Origin: Nocardiopsis sp. FR4
Lineage (GTDB): Bacteria > Actinomycetota > Actinomycetes > Streptosporangiales > Streptosporangiaceae
DNA length: 64,000 bases
Reading direction: 5' to 3'
Assembly (NCBI RefSeq): GCF_009830945.1
Contig: NZ_VWVV01000012.1
Location: forward strand, 119,820-183,819
The number at the start of each line of letters is the position of its first letter. Within the stretch, counting starts at the first letter, position 1. This document shows positions 8,611-17,211 of this stretch, one piece after another. A model generated the notes under the pieces. That model searched no databases, had not been told where the DNA came from, and saw only the letters and a program-made list of their open reading frames with translations. A program made the translations under genes and the position numbers.

Positions 8611-9713
8611 GCCTGCTGCGGATCAACGACCTCAAGGTGCACTTCCCCCTGAGGCGGGGCGTGCTCTTCGACCGCACCGTCGGGCACGTGCGCGCGGTCG
8701 ACGGCGTGAGCCTGGAGATCGAGAGGGGGCAGACCTACGGCCTGGTGGGGGAGTCCGGCTGCGGCAAGACCACCCTGGGGCGCGCCGTGCTGCGGCTGGT
8801 GGACATCACCGCGGGCGAGGTGCTCTTCGACGGCCGCGACCTGGCCGGGCTGGACGCCGAGTCGATGCGCCGCGAGCGCCGCAACCTGCAGATGGTCTTC
8901 CAGGACCCCCTGGGCAGCCTCAACCCCCGGCAGGACATCGGCTCCATCCTCCTGGAGGGGCTGCGGACCCACGGCATCGGCGGCCCCCCGGAGGGCGGGG
9001 AGCGCCCCTCGGGAAGGCGGCTGCGCGAACTCGTGCTGCGGGACCAGCGCCGCCGCGTGGTGGAGGCGCTGGAGAGGGTGGGCCTGTCGGACAGGGCGCT
9101 CACCCGCTACCCCCACGAGTTCTCCGGCGGGCAGCGCCAGCGCATCGGCATCGCCCGCGCGCTGGTGCTGGAGCCGGACCTGATCATCTGCGACGAGCCG
9201 GTCTCCGCGCTGGACGTGTCGATCCAGGCTCAGGTGCTCAACCTGCTGGAGGGCCTGCAGGACGAACTGGGGCTGACCTACCTGGTGATCGCGCACGACC
9301 TGGCCGTGGTCCGCCACGTCAGCGACGTGGTCGGGGTGATGTACCTGGGCGCCCTGGTGGAGGAGGCCGCCAGCGACGACCTGTACGAGACTCCGACGCA
9401 CCCCTACACCCGGTCGCTGATGTCGGCGGTGCCCGTCCCCGACCCGGAGGTGGAGGACACCCGCGAGCGCATCCTGCTCGCAGGGGACCTGCCCTCACCC
9501 GCCGCGCCGCCCCCGGGGTGCCGGTTCCACACCCGCTGCCCCTGGCGCCAGGAGGACCGGTGCGACACCGAGCGGCCCGAACTGCGCCCCATCCGGGTCG
9601 GCGGGGGATCGGGTACCCACCGGGTGGCCTGCCACCACGCCGAGCGGATCCTCTCGGGTGAGCTGCGGCCCAGGGAGGAGGCGGCCGAGCGCATCGTGCC
9701 CGGCGCCGGATGA
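8607..9713 (+). CDS. ABC transporter ATP-binding protein (DppF/OppF type)
   Basis: This is the second ATPase of the importer, with 368 residues. Walker A GESGCGKTT is at 48-56, the Q-loop MVFQDPLGSLNP near 97-108, signature FSGGQRQR at 172-179, and Walker B LIICDEPVS at 192-200. The C-terminal oligopeptide/dipeptide domain ends with the Cys pattern C-R-F-H-T-R-C-P. A 20-30 residue insert (about 120-148, Gly/Arg-rich) separates the Q-loop from the signature helix. The start codon overlaps the stop of the DppD-type gene. This is the last gene of the operon. Confidence 0.94.
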   Translation: MSLLRINDLKVHFPLRRGVLFDRTVGHVRAVDGVSLEIERGQTYGLVGESGCGKTTLGRAVLRLVDITAGEVLFDGRDLAGLDAESMRRERRNLQMVFQDPLGSLNPRQDIGSILLEGLRTHGIGGPPEGGERPSGRRLRELVLRDQRRRVVEALERVGLSDRALTRYPHEFSGGQRQRIGIARALVLEPDLIICDEPVSALDVSIQAQVLNLLEGLQDELGLTYLVIAHDLAVVRHVSDVVGVMYLGALVEEAASDDLYETPTHPYTRSLMSAVPVPDPEVEDTRERILLAGDLPSPAAPPPGCRFHTRCPWRQEDRCDTERPELRPIRVGGGSGTHRVACHHAERILSGELRPREEAAERIVPGAG

Positions 9714-9996
9714 GCCGCCGCACCGGGTTGGGGACAGCGGGCGCCGCACACCCGGACAGACCGGAACGGGCACGTGTGGGGGCGCTGGTGCTGTTCCTTT
9801 CCTGACCGCAGATCGTGTCGTGTCCGTGTACACGCGCTGACCTGGTGTCGAAGATACGGGTGGCGAAAGCTGATCTTTGGTGATCTGTGATGTGTGTATC
9901 TATGCGGAAGTTGGGGAAGGAGGGTAGGTTTGACTCGCTCTTTACCCATGAGTCCGCTGCCGTCCCGCAGGCAGCATGAACCAACAGGAGTCCCCC

Positions 9997-10812
9997 TTGG
10001 CCCCTAACCCCGGTGCGGGTGCGCTCGGCGCCCGTCTCCTCCTCAGTGCCGCCCTGGTCGCGGGTACCGTTCTCGGCGCCACCTCTCCGGCGTTCGCCAA
10101 GCCGGACAACGCCCCCGGTGACAACGGGACGGTGAAGATCCACGACCCCTCCACCCCGGAGGACGACAACCGCAACGTCCCCAAGGTCTGCGACTTCCAG
10201 ATCGTCGCGGACAACTTCGACGCGGTCCAGGAGATCTCCTGGGAGATCTTCGTCAAGGCCCAGGGCGGCTGGAGCGAGGAGCCCGTCCTGGAGGGCGAGC
10301 TCGTCCTCGACGACCAGGGCTCGGGCAGCACCGAGTTCCTCGACCTCGACAACGGCCACTACAAGCTCTACTGGACCTTCGAGGGCCAGAGGAGCAACGA
10401 CGCCAAGCACAAGGTCTTCAAGGTCGCGTGCGAGGAGACCCCGGAGCCGACCCCCGGCACCCCGACCGAGGAGCCCTCCGGCGAACCCTCCGAGGAGCCC
10501 ACCACGGCCCCGAGCGGGGAGCCCACGGAGAACCCGGGCGAGTCCCCGGAGCCGACCGACCCCGGGTCGACCGTCGACCCGACCGACCCGGCCAACCCGA
10601 CCGACCCGGCCGGGGAGCCCGGCACGGACGCTTCCGTGCCCCCCGCGGCCGACGAGGAGAACGCCCCGGCCGACGAGGCCTCCTCGCCGGGCCTGGCCGT
10701 GACCGGTGGCGCCCTGACCGCGCTGGTGGCCGCCGGAGCCGTCGCCGTCGCCGGTGGTGGCGCCGCCGTCTACTTCACCCGCCGCCGCAAGAACGCCGAC
10801 GTGCAGGAGTAG
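9997..10812 (+). CDS. Secreted, probably sortase-anchored (LAXTG) surface protein
   Basis: This 271-residue exported protein has an N-terminal signal peptide (cleavage likely after A-F-A before K-P-D). A globular domain of about 120 residues with one Cys pair follows, then a long Pro/Thr/Glu-rich spacer (roughly residues 155-215) suited to crossing the wall. The C-terminus is a sorting signal: LAVTG at 233-237, a hydrophobic helix, and a tail with R-R-R-K. LAXTG is the motif of class E sortases in actinomycetes. The TTG at 9997 is preferred because AGGAG lies 6 nt upstream. The in-frame ATG at 9976 has only a weak site. Function of the globular part is unknown. Confidence 0.75.
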   Translation: MAPNPGAGALGARLLLSAALVAGTVLGATSPAFAKPDNAPGDNGTVKIHDPSTPEDDNRNVPKVCDFQIVADNFDAVQEISWEIFVKAQGGWSEEPVLEGELVLDDQGSGSTEFLDLDNGHYKLYWTFEGQRSNDAKHKVFKVACEETPEPTPGTPTEEPSGEPSEEPTTAPSGEPTENPGESPEPTDPGSTVDPTDPANPTDPAGEPGTDASVPPAADEENAPADEASSPGLAVTGGALTALVAAGAVAVAGGGAAVYFTRRRKNADVQE

Positions 10813-10826
10813 CCTCCGCGCGCTGA

Positions 10827-10863
10827 GGGGGGCGGTCCCGGTCGGGGGCCGCCCCCCTTTTTT
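10827..10863 (+). terminator. Rho-independent terminator after the LAXTG protein gene
   Basis: A 9-bp stem GGGGGGCGG (10827-10835) pairs with CCGCCCCCC (10849-10857) and is followed directly by six T residues. This is the most canonical terminator in the window. Confidence 0.85.
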
Positions 10864-10930
10864 CCGTGCCCGGCTCCGGAAAATCCGGGGGTGACCGGGA
10901 GAGGGCGGCCGAGCCGGGCAGGATGGGGGT

Positions 10931-11341
10931 ATGAGGCCTTCGCTGGACACCGTCCCCGGTACCGGGGTGTTCCTCTACGACCGCGGCTGCGGGTTCTGCA
11001 GGCGCTCGGTCGTCTTCGCCCGCGACCGGTTGCGCGTACGCAGCCGCTTCGTGGCCTGGCAGGACTTCGACCTGGACTCGGCGGGCCTGACCCCGGAGCG
11101 GACCGGGGCCGCCGCCTGGTTCGTCCACGCGGACGGGCGCCGGTTCTCGGGGGGCGACGCCGTCGCCGAACTCCTGCTCCACGGGCGCCCGCTCACCCGG
11201 CCGCTGGGCCGGCTGGCCCGCCTTCCGCTGCTGCGCGTCCTCAACCGGGCCGCCTACCGCTGGGTGGCCGCCAACCGGCACCGCCTGCCCGTGCGCGCCG
11301 CCTCCTGCGACCTGCGGCCCCCCGGATCCGGGGAACGCTGA
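10931..11341 (+). CDS. DCC-family thiol-disulfide oxidoreductase-like protein (DUF393)
   Basis: This 136-residue small soluble protein has the DUF393 hallmark near the N-terminus, Y-D-R-G-C-G-F-C with the CXXC at residues 20-23. A W-Q-D strand and a later G-G-D-A motif with L-P-L-L-R-V-L-N follow. The family is named for a conserved D-x-x-C-x-x-C and is presumed to act in thiol-disulfide exchange, although the physiological partner is generally unknown. It stands alone between a strong terminator and a convergent gene. The ATG start is supported by the motif beginning 15 residues in. Confidence 0.8.
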   Translation: MRPSLDTVPGTGVFLYDRGCGFCRRSVVFARDRLRVRSRFVAWQDFDLDSAGLTPERTGAAAWFVHADGRRFSGGDAVAELLLHGRPLTRPLGRLARLPLLRVLNRAAYRWVAANRHRLPVRAASCDLRPPGSGER

Positions 11342-11383
11342 CCGGGGCGCACCCGTCACCGGAGCACCGGCCGCCGGGCGCGC

Positions 11384-12268
11384 TCAGGCCGCGCGCAGGG
11401 CCCGGCACACCCGCAGCAGCCGCTCGCGCAGCACCGCGCCGCGCTCGGCGAAGTCCCGCTGCGCCCCCATGTAGGCGGCCTTGCCCTCGGCGGTCTCGAT
11501 CCGCACCGGCGCGTACCCCCACGCGGTCAGGTCGTAGGGCGAGGCCCGCATGTCCAGCGTCCGGATCTCGCGGGACAGCTCGAAGCAGTCCGCCACCAGC
11601 TCCGAGGGCACCGCCGGGGCCAGCTTGTACGCCCACTTGTACAGGTCCATGTTCGCGTGCAGGCACCCCGGCTGGTCCAGGTCCGCCTGCCCCTCCCGGG
11701 TGGGCCGCAGCGTGTTGCGCGGGCGCGCGGCGTCGGTGAAGAACCGGAAGGCGTCGAAGTGCGAGCACTGGATCCGGTGCGACTCCACCACGCGGTCGGT
11801 ACCCTCGCGGCCCAGCCGCAGCGGCACCTGCCCGTGCCGCACCTCCTCGCTCCGGTAGACCATCGCCCACTCGTGCAGACCGAAGCAGCCCAGGTGCGCG
11901 GGGCGCGCGGCCACCGACGACAGCAGCCGCTCCACGAAGTCCAGCACCGGCCGCGCCGCCAGGAAGGCCGCCGTGTCCAGGCCCACCGCGCCGCCGGGCA
12001 GCTCGGTGTAGAAGCGCTCGGCGAGGCGGGCGCGGGCGCCCCCGCCCAGCAGCACCGTTCCCACTCCCGGGTGCCAGCGGCGCAGCTGCGCGGGCTTGAG
12101 GTTGTAGTAGGTGAACAGGAAGTCCTCCACCGGGTGGCGCACGCCCTCCCGGCGGCGCCGCAGGTGGTCGGCGACCAGCGCGTCCACGCGGCGCGCGTGC
12201 TCCTCGGCGCGCTCGCGCCACTCCTCCTCGGCCAGGGCGGTCGGCGCCCGGGTGCTCGTTCCCGTCAC
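11384..12268 (-). CDS. Conserved actinobacterial protein, often labelled 3-methyladenine DNA glycosylase
   Basis: This 294-residue soluble protein resembles a family common in Streptomyces that databases have labelled 3-methyladenine DNA glycosylase. I see no helix-hairpin-helix or known glycosylase active site that proves it. Visible conserved blocks are H-P-V-E-D-F-L-F-T-Y-Y near residues 45-55, L-G-C-F-G-L-H-E-W-A-M-V-Y near 125-137, R-I-Q-C-S-H-F-D-A-F-R-F-F-T near 165-178, and C-L-H-A-N-M-D-L-Y-K-W. The Cys and His residues in these blocks could bind metal, which is inference. The next gene on the strand lies upstream by only 19 bp, so the two probably form one transcript. Confidence 0.6.
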   Translation of the reverse strand: MTGTSTRAPTALAEEEWRERAEEHARRVDALVADHLRRRREGVRHPVEDFLFTYYNLKPAQLRRWHPGVGTVLLGGGARARLAERFYTELPGGAVGLDTAAFLAARPVLDFVERLLSSVAARPAHLGCFGLHEWAMVYRSEEVRHGQVPLRLGREGTDRVVESHRIQCSHFDAFRFFTDAARPRNTLRPTREGQADLDQPGCLHANMDLYKWAYKLAPAVPSELVADCFELSREIRTLDMRASPYDLTAWGYAPVRIETAEGKAAYMGAQRDFAERGAVLRERLLRVCRALRAA

Positions 12269-12287
12269 GGCCCCAGGGTACGCAAGG

Positions 12288-14090
12288 TCAGTTGGTCTGC
12301 TGTACGGGCAGGTGGCGGCCCAGGTAGCCGACGTAGACCCGGTTGGTCGTACCGGGGCCCAGGTGCGGGAAGAAGTACAGCCTGGGGCAGATGCCGTACT
12401 CGGTGTCGAGCTTGATGTGCGCGTACATGGGCACCCGGCCGCTCGGCTCGACCTCCTCGGGCACCCGGAACAGGCGCTTGTCGTTGAGCTTGCCCCGGTT
12501 GCGCACGTAGTCCGACTCCTGCGAGGCCAGCCGTTTGACCGGGATCACCTGGTACCCGTCGGGGGTCTCCCGCAGGTAGGAGTGGAAGCCCAGGCCCCGG
12601 TCGGGGTTGTCGAACTGGTAGCGGGCGTAGTCGTTCAGCGCCAGCAGCGCCTCCCAGGCCCGCGTGACCCACAGCGCCTCCTTGCGGCTGTCGGACAGCT
12701 CGTACACCGTCTGGTCCTCGATGGTGAAGTACAGGTGCGGCAGCTCGGAGTCGTCGGTGATCCGCTCCAGCAGTTCGTGCACGCTCGCCGGCGGGCGCCG
12801 CTGCGGATCGCGGGGCGCTGGCGCCGCGGCCAGCCGGAACAGTCCGGCCTCGCGCGCCCGCTCGCGCAGCCAGCGGACCTCGTAGCGGGCGGCGCGCAGC
12901 TGCTGGCGCGCGGTGTCGAGCTCCTCGCCCAGGTCCGCGGTCTCGGCCAGCAGTTCGTCGCGCTCCTCGGTCAGCCCGCTGATCCGCGAACTGAGCCGGG
13001 TGACCTCCTCGCGCAGCCGCTGGGTCTGCTGCTCCAGCGCCTCGCGCTCCTGCGCCAGGGCCGCGGCGCCGTTCGACTGCTGCGCGGCGCGGTGGACGAC
13101 GGCCGCGCCCCTGGCCGCGGGCACCCGCGGGGTCCCGCCCGCGCCGCCGCGACATCCGCGCCGCACGTCGTCCGCCTCCTCGGCCAGGAGGGCGTCCACC
13201 GCCTGGAGCGGTGCGGGCAGGCGCAGGTCCAGGGCGTTGTCGCGCACCCGCCGGGACAGGACGGCGCCCACCCAGTTGCGGACGCGCGCGCCGTCGCGCG
13301 CGGTGTCGAGCGTGGCGGGGCTCATCCGGGGGTGGCGGGCGGCGTCGGCCTCGTCGTCCCAGTCCACTCCGGGTAAGAAGGTGCGCACCCCTCCCGTGGG
13401 CACGTCCAGGCCCCGGGGCAGCAGCGGGGCCACGCGTTCCTGGGCGGCCGCGTCGAGCACGTACCCGGCGCACATCCCGGTGCAGCGGGACAGCGCCCCG
13501 GCCATGGCCTCGCGCCAGTCGGCGACGGTGACGTCACGGGGCGCCCCGGTGGCCACCACCGCCATGCGCCGCAGGGGATCGCGGATCGTGGCCACGAGCC
13601 GGTCGACCAGGGAGTCGTCGCGGCCCCGCACGATCCGCGGTGTGGGCGGCAGGGGGTGGTCGCCGTCGTGGGCGTCCACCGCGTCCAGGAGCATGCGGGC
13701 GGCCTCGGGCGGCATGACGTCCCAGCGGGGCGCGTCGGAGCCGCTCCCCAACGAGGCGGCCGGGTCCACGGTCATGTCGATCCACACGTACCCCCACGGG
13801 GACAGCGCGGGGTCCGCGACGGCGGTGGCCACGGTCCGCCACGTCCCGTCGGCCTTGTCGGACTCGGTGGTCAGCCGCAGGAAGGACAGCCCCTCCTCGG
13901 GGTTGTCGTGCCGCACGACCAGCGCCCGGGACCGGTTGCTGAGGTCGAAGCACCCCGACCTCGTGAAGTCCACCCGCGTGCCCGAGCTCCCACGCTTGCT
14001 GAGCCACCGGGACAGGACCGTGGAGGTGACGTCGGGGAGGTCACCGTCCCGTTCCGGGACTGAGACGAGCGTGCGGTAGACGAGCGGCAA
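12288..14090 (-). CDS. Conserved actinobacterial protein with central coiled coil, unknown function
   Basis: This 600-residue protein matches, by memory, an uncharacterised family widespread in actinomycetes. It has an N-terminal beta-rich domain (about 1-130, with W-G-Y-V-W-I-D-M), a helical middle, a Glu/Gln/Arg-rich coiled coil at about 345-430, and a C-terminal domain of about 160 residues. That last domain ends in Y-V-G-Y-L-G-R-H-L-P, a strongly conserved family ending. The start is TTG at 14090 with GGGAG 7 nt upstream. No later in-frame codon has as good a site. It is followed closely by the gene at 11384-12268. No nuclease, kinase or transport motif is visible. Confidence 0.65.
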   Translation of the reverse strand: MPLVYRTLVSVPERDGDLPDVTSTVLSRWLSKRGSSGTRVDFTRSGCFDLSNRSRALVVRHDNPEEGLSFLRLTTESDKADGTWRTVATAVADPALSPWGYVWIDMTVDPAASLGSGSDAPRWDVMPPEAARMLLDAVDAHDGDHPLPPTPRIVRGRDDSLVDRLVATIRDPLRRMAVVATGAPRDVTVADWREAMAGALSRCTGMCAGYVLDAAAQERVAPLLPRGLDVPTGGVRTFLPGVDWDDEADAARHPRMSPATLDTARDGARVRNWVGAVLSRRVRDNALDLRLPAPLQAVDALLAEEADDVRRGCRGGAGGTPRVPAARGAAVVHRAAQQSNGAAALAQEREALEQQTQRLREEVTRLSSRISGLTEERDELLAETADLGEELDTARQQLRAARYEVRWLRERAREAGLFRLAAAPAPRDPQRRPPASVHELLERITDDSELPHLYFTIEDQTVYELSDSRKEALWVTRAWEALLALNDYARYQFDNPDRGLGFHSYLRETPDGYQVIPVKRLASQESDYVRNRGKLNDKRLFRVPEEVEPSGRVPMYAHIKLDTEYGICPRLYFFPHLGPGTTNRVYVGYLGRHLPVQQTN

Positions 14091-14422
14091 TGAGCACTCC
14101 CGGGCTTCCCGTCGGTGGCGGTGGACCCGAGGGTCCGGCCGAAACCCCTGGCAGAGCCCTCTTCACCACTGTGAACGAAGGATCCCGGCGGCGCCAGTGG
14201 GGCGCCCGAAGATCCCCGGCCGGGCCGTGGGGCGGGTGCGCGGCGCGGTCCGTTCCGCGCCCGGCCCTGGGACCGGTGGTTCTTCAAGGTACTACCCCGG
14301 TGGACGGGGCGTATTTCTCCGGCCGAGAGGTGGGATCGTTGCTCCACCGCGTCCAATACCGGGGGGCGGGTTGGCGATGGTGGACAAGCGCCCGGGGGCG
14401 TGGGGGCACTAGCGTCACGGTC
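14091..14422. promoter_or_regulatory. Divergent intergenic region (332 bp)
   Basis: The gap separates the coiled-coil protein gene (minus) from the aldehyde dehydrogenase gene (plus). It must contain both promoters. I see no convincing operator, repeat or RNA element in it. Confidence 0.4.
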
Positions 14423-15847
14423 ATGTCTACGCGTCCGTTCTGGCTGGCCGGCACCGCCGCGACCGGCGACACCGAGATCACCGTCGTCAACCCCTACACC
14501 GGCGAGGACGCGGGTGCGGTCGCCGTGCCCACCGTCGAGCAGATCGAGCAGGCCGTGGCCGCCGCGCACGCGGTCGCCGCCGAGGCCGCCGCCCTGCCCG
14601 CCCACGTGCGGGCCACCGCCCTCGACCACGTCTCCCGGCGCATCGGCGAGCGCGCCGAGGAGATCGCCCGCACCATCACCGCCGAGAGCGGCAAGCCCCT
14701 CAAGTGGGCCCGTGCCGAGGCCGGGCGCGCCGTGTCCGTGTTCCGCTGGGCGGCCGAGGAGGCCCGCCGCGACAGAGGGGAGCTCCAGCGCCTGGACACC
14801 GACCCCGGTGGCACCGGGCGCATGGCCCTGGTCCGCCGCGTCCCCAAGGGGCCGGTCCTGGGCATCTCCCCGTTCAACTTCCCGCTGAACCTGGTCGCGC
14901 ACAAGGTGGCCCCGGCCATCGCCGTCGGCGCCCCGGTGATCCTCAAGCCCGCCCCGGCCACCCCGATGACCGCCCTGATCCTGGGCGAGATCCTCGCCGA
15001 GACCGACCTGCCCGGCGGCATGGTGTCGGTGCTGCCCATGCCCAACGAGCGCGCCGCCCCCCTCATCACCGACGAGCGCCTGCCCGTCATCTCCTTCACC
15101 GGCGGCCCGTTCGGCTGGAAGCTGCCCGAGCTGGCCCCGCGCAAGCACGTCACCCTGGAGCTGGGCGGCAACGCCGCGGCCGTGGTGCTCGCCGACGCCG
15201 ACCTGGACTGGGCGGCCGAGCGGATCGCCCTGTTCGGCAACAACCAGGCGGGCCAGGTGTGCATCGGCGTCCAGCGGGTCATCGTCGAGGACTCCGTCTA
15301 CGACGAGTTCACGGCCCGCCTGGTGGAGCGGGTCGAGGCCCTGGGCGTGGGCGACCCCGCCGATCCGGCCACCGACGTGGGCCCGCTCGTGGACGAGGCC
15401 GCCGCCGAGCGCGTGTCCGCGTGGATCGAGGAGGCCCTCACCGACGGGGCCAAGCTGCTGACCGGCGGCACCCGCGAGGGGGTCACCGTGGCGCCGACCG
15501 TGCTGGCCGAGGTGCCCGCCGACGCCCGGGTGGTGCGCGAGGAGGTGTTCGGCCCGGTGCTCGTGCTCCAGCGCGTCGCCGACACCGACGCCGCCTTCGC
15601 CGCGGTCAACGACAGCGACTTCGGGCTCCAGGCGGGCGTGTTCACCCGTGACCTGCCCACGGCCTTCCGGGCCCACCGCGAACTGGAGGTCGGCGGCGTG
15701 GTCATCGGCGACGTGCCCACCTTCCGCGCCGACCAGGTGCCCTACGGCGGCGTCAAGGGCTCGGGCGTGGGCAAGGAGGGCGTGCGCGCGGCCATGACCG
15801 ACCTGACCTACGAGCGCGTCATGGTGCTCACCGGTATCGACCTGTAA
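14423..15847 (+). CDS. NAD(P)-dependent aldehyde dehydrogenase
   Basis: This 474-residue cytoplasmic enzyme oxidises an aldehyde to the carboxylate. All catalytic landmarks are present: N152 in S-P-F-N-F, K175 in I-L-K-P-A, the general base E246 in L-E-L-G-G, and the nucleophile C280 in G-Q-V-C-I. The usual F-T-G-S loop binding NAD is F-T-G-G-P-F-G here (225-231), a small departure. Members of this clade are annotated as succinate-semialdehyde or lactaldehyde dehydrogenases, and the substrate cannot be decided from sequence. The ATG at 14423 begins the conserved N-terminus. It is monocistronic, ending in a strong hairpin. Confidence 0.9.
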   Translation: MSTRPFWLAGTAATGDTEITVVNPYTGEDAGAVAVPTVEQIEQAVAAAHAVAAEAAALPAHVRATALDHVSRRIGERAEEIARTITAESGKPLKWARAEAGRAVSVFRWAAEEARRDRGELQRLDTDPGGTGRMALVRRVPKGPVLGISPFNFPLNLVAHKVAPAIAVGAPVILKPAPATPMTALILGEILAETDLPGGMVSVLPMPNERAAPLITDERLPVISFTGGPFGWKLPELAPRKHVTLELGGNAAAVVLADADLDWAAERIALFGNNQAGQVCIGVQRVIVEDSVYDEFTARLVERVEALGVGDPADPATDVGPLVDEAAAERVSAWIEEALTDGAKLLTGGTREGVTVAPTVLAEVPADARVVREEVFGPVLVLQRVADTDAAFAAVNDSDFGLQAGVFTRDLPTAFRAHRELEVGGVVIGDVPTFRADQVPYGGVKGSGVGKEGVRAAMTDLTYERVMVLTGIDL

Positions 15848-15866
15848 CCGCGGGAGCCGGGAAGCG

Positions 15867-15900
15867 CGGCGCGGTGCCCGGGGGGAGGGGCACCGCGCCG
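15867..15900. terminator. Bidirectional hairpin between aldehyde dehydrogenase and serine protease genes
   Basis: A 13-bp perfect stem (15867-15879 with 15888-15900) and 8-nt loop lie between two convergent genes. There is no clear U-tract. Confidence 0.6.
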
Positions 15901-15967
15901 CCGCGCCGTCGGGGACCGGGCCCGGGAAGCCGGCCGGGAGCCGGACCGGGCCCTCGGCGCGTGGCCG

Positions 15968-17056
15968 TCAGAGCCGGGCCGCGTTCTGGTACAGGTCGCG
16001 CGCCTCCTGGCCGAACCGGGGGCCGTACTGGGTGCGGCGGTCGTTGGCGTACTTGAAGCTGACCACCGAGGAGATCGTCCCCCGGCCGGTCGCGGTGTCG
16101 AAGCCGGTGAACCAGGGGCCGCCGCTGGAGCCCTGGGTCATGGAGCAGCGCACCCCGTTGGCGCTCGTGCCGCCGGCGTCCGCCTTGGTGCGGCCCGAGC
16201 AGTAGTACAGGTGCTTGCCGTTGTAGGGCGAGGCCGCCGGATATCCGAACGTGTACACCTGCGTTCCCTGGCGCACGCGCTCCTCGGTCCAGGTGTCGAA
16301 CGCGATCCGCTGGGAGCCCACCCGGTCCTGCACGGCCTTGCCGCCGTCGGTGTTGACCACCACCATGGCGAAGTCGTAGCTGTCGTCGGCCCGGCCCGAC
16401 CACTGGGGCGCCACCAGCAGGTCGCGGGCGGTGTACCTGCCGTACGGGCTCTTGCCGTCGGCGTGGCCGGGCACGAAGGTCCAGTTGCGGGCCCAGGAGC
16501 CCCGGCCGTCCTTGGCGCAGTGCCCGGCGGTGACCAGGGTGCTCCGGTTGGCCGCGTCCACCACCGAGGCCGAACAGGTGAAGTCGCGGCCGTCCATGGT
16601 CAGGTACACCTTGCCGGTGGTCCGGGTGACCAGCCCGCCCGCGGTCCAGCGCTCCCCGGAGCTGTCGGGGCGCGGCGCGGCCTGACGCTCCACGTCGTCG
16701 CCGGGCAGCGGCAGGTCCTGCGGCAGGGGCAGCACCCCCTCCACCGTGCTGGTGATGGGCTTGGCCGCGGCCATGCGCTCCTCGGTCCAGTAGTCCAGGA
16801 CCGCCTGGTGCTCGGTGCCGGTCACCGCGGCCGCCTGGTGGGAGACCCCCTCCATCCGGGAGAGCGCCTCACGGAGCGGCGCGGCCGACCCGGCCGCGGC
16901 GGACTCCTCGGGGGAGTACGCCGTGTGGATGGCCTGGGTGACGGCGGAGGCGGGGGCGGGCAGCTTCTCGGCGAGAGCGAGGCCCCCGAGGGCGACCGCG
17001 GCGGCGGTCAGGGGGGCGAGGATCTTGTGCGCGGTGGACGAGGTCATGACCCGCAT
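15968..17056 (-). CDS. Secreted trypsin-like (S1/V8-type) serine endopeptidase
   Basis: This 362-residue exported protease has an N-terminal signal segment (about residues 10-38). A pro-region of about 100 residues follows, then a chymotrypsin-fold domain. The triad is visible: H179 in T-A-G-H-C, D228 in S-Y-D-F-A, and S311 in Q-G-S-S-G-G-P. Two Cys pairs (near 161/180 and 286/304) are positioned for disulfides. The architecture resembles actinomycete trypsin-like peptidases that act outside the cell on protein substrates. An alternative start three codons downstream (ATG, 17047) is possible. It lies in tandem with another secreted hydrolase gene. Confidence 0.88.
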   Translation of the reverse strand: MRVMTSSTAHKILAPLTAAAVALGGLALAEKLPAPASAVTQAIHTAYSPEESAAAGSAAPLREALSRMEGVSHQAAAVTGTEHQAVLDYWTEERMAAAKPITSTVEGVLPLPQDLPLPGDDVERQAAPRPDSSGERWTAGGLVTRTTGKVYLTMDGRDFTCSASVVDAANRSTLVTAGHCAKDGRGSWARNWTFVPGHADGKSPYGRYTARDLLVAPQWSGRADDSYDFAMVVVNTDGGKAVQDRVGSQRIAFDTWTEERVRQGTQVYTFGYPAASPYNGKHLYYCSGRTKADAGGTSANGVRCSMTQGSSGGPWFTGFDTATGRGTISSVVSFKYANDRRTQYGPRFGQEARDLYQNAARL

Positions 17057-17125
17057 CCTTGCACACTTTCAGTGACAGCATTACTACTTTGAGTTTGTGT
17101 CGTGGTGGCCCAGGGAAAGAAGAGG

Positions 17126-17162
17126 GGCCGCCTCCGGTGCAGGGGTCCCACCGGAGGCGGCC
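17126..17162 (-). terminator. Terminator after the CocE/NonD-type hydrolase gene
   Basis: A 14-bp perfect stem (17126-17139 with 17149-17162) is read on the minus strand after the stop at 17212. It is followed by a pyrimidine/T-rich tail. A second, longer imperfect hairpin fills 17166-17210. Confidence 0.7.
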
Positions 17163-17211
17163 GTGGTGCCCGGGCCCGCGCAGCGGGAGTCGGCGCGGAC
17201 CCGGGCACCGG

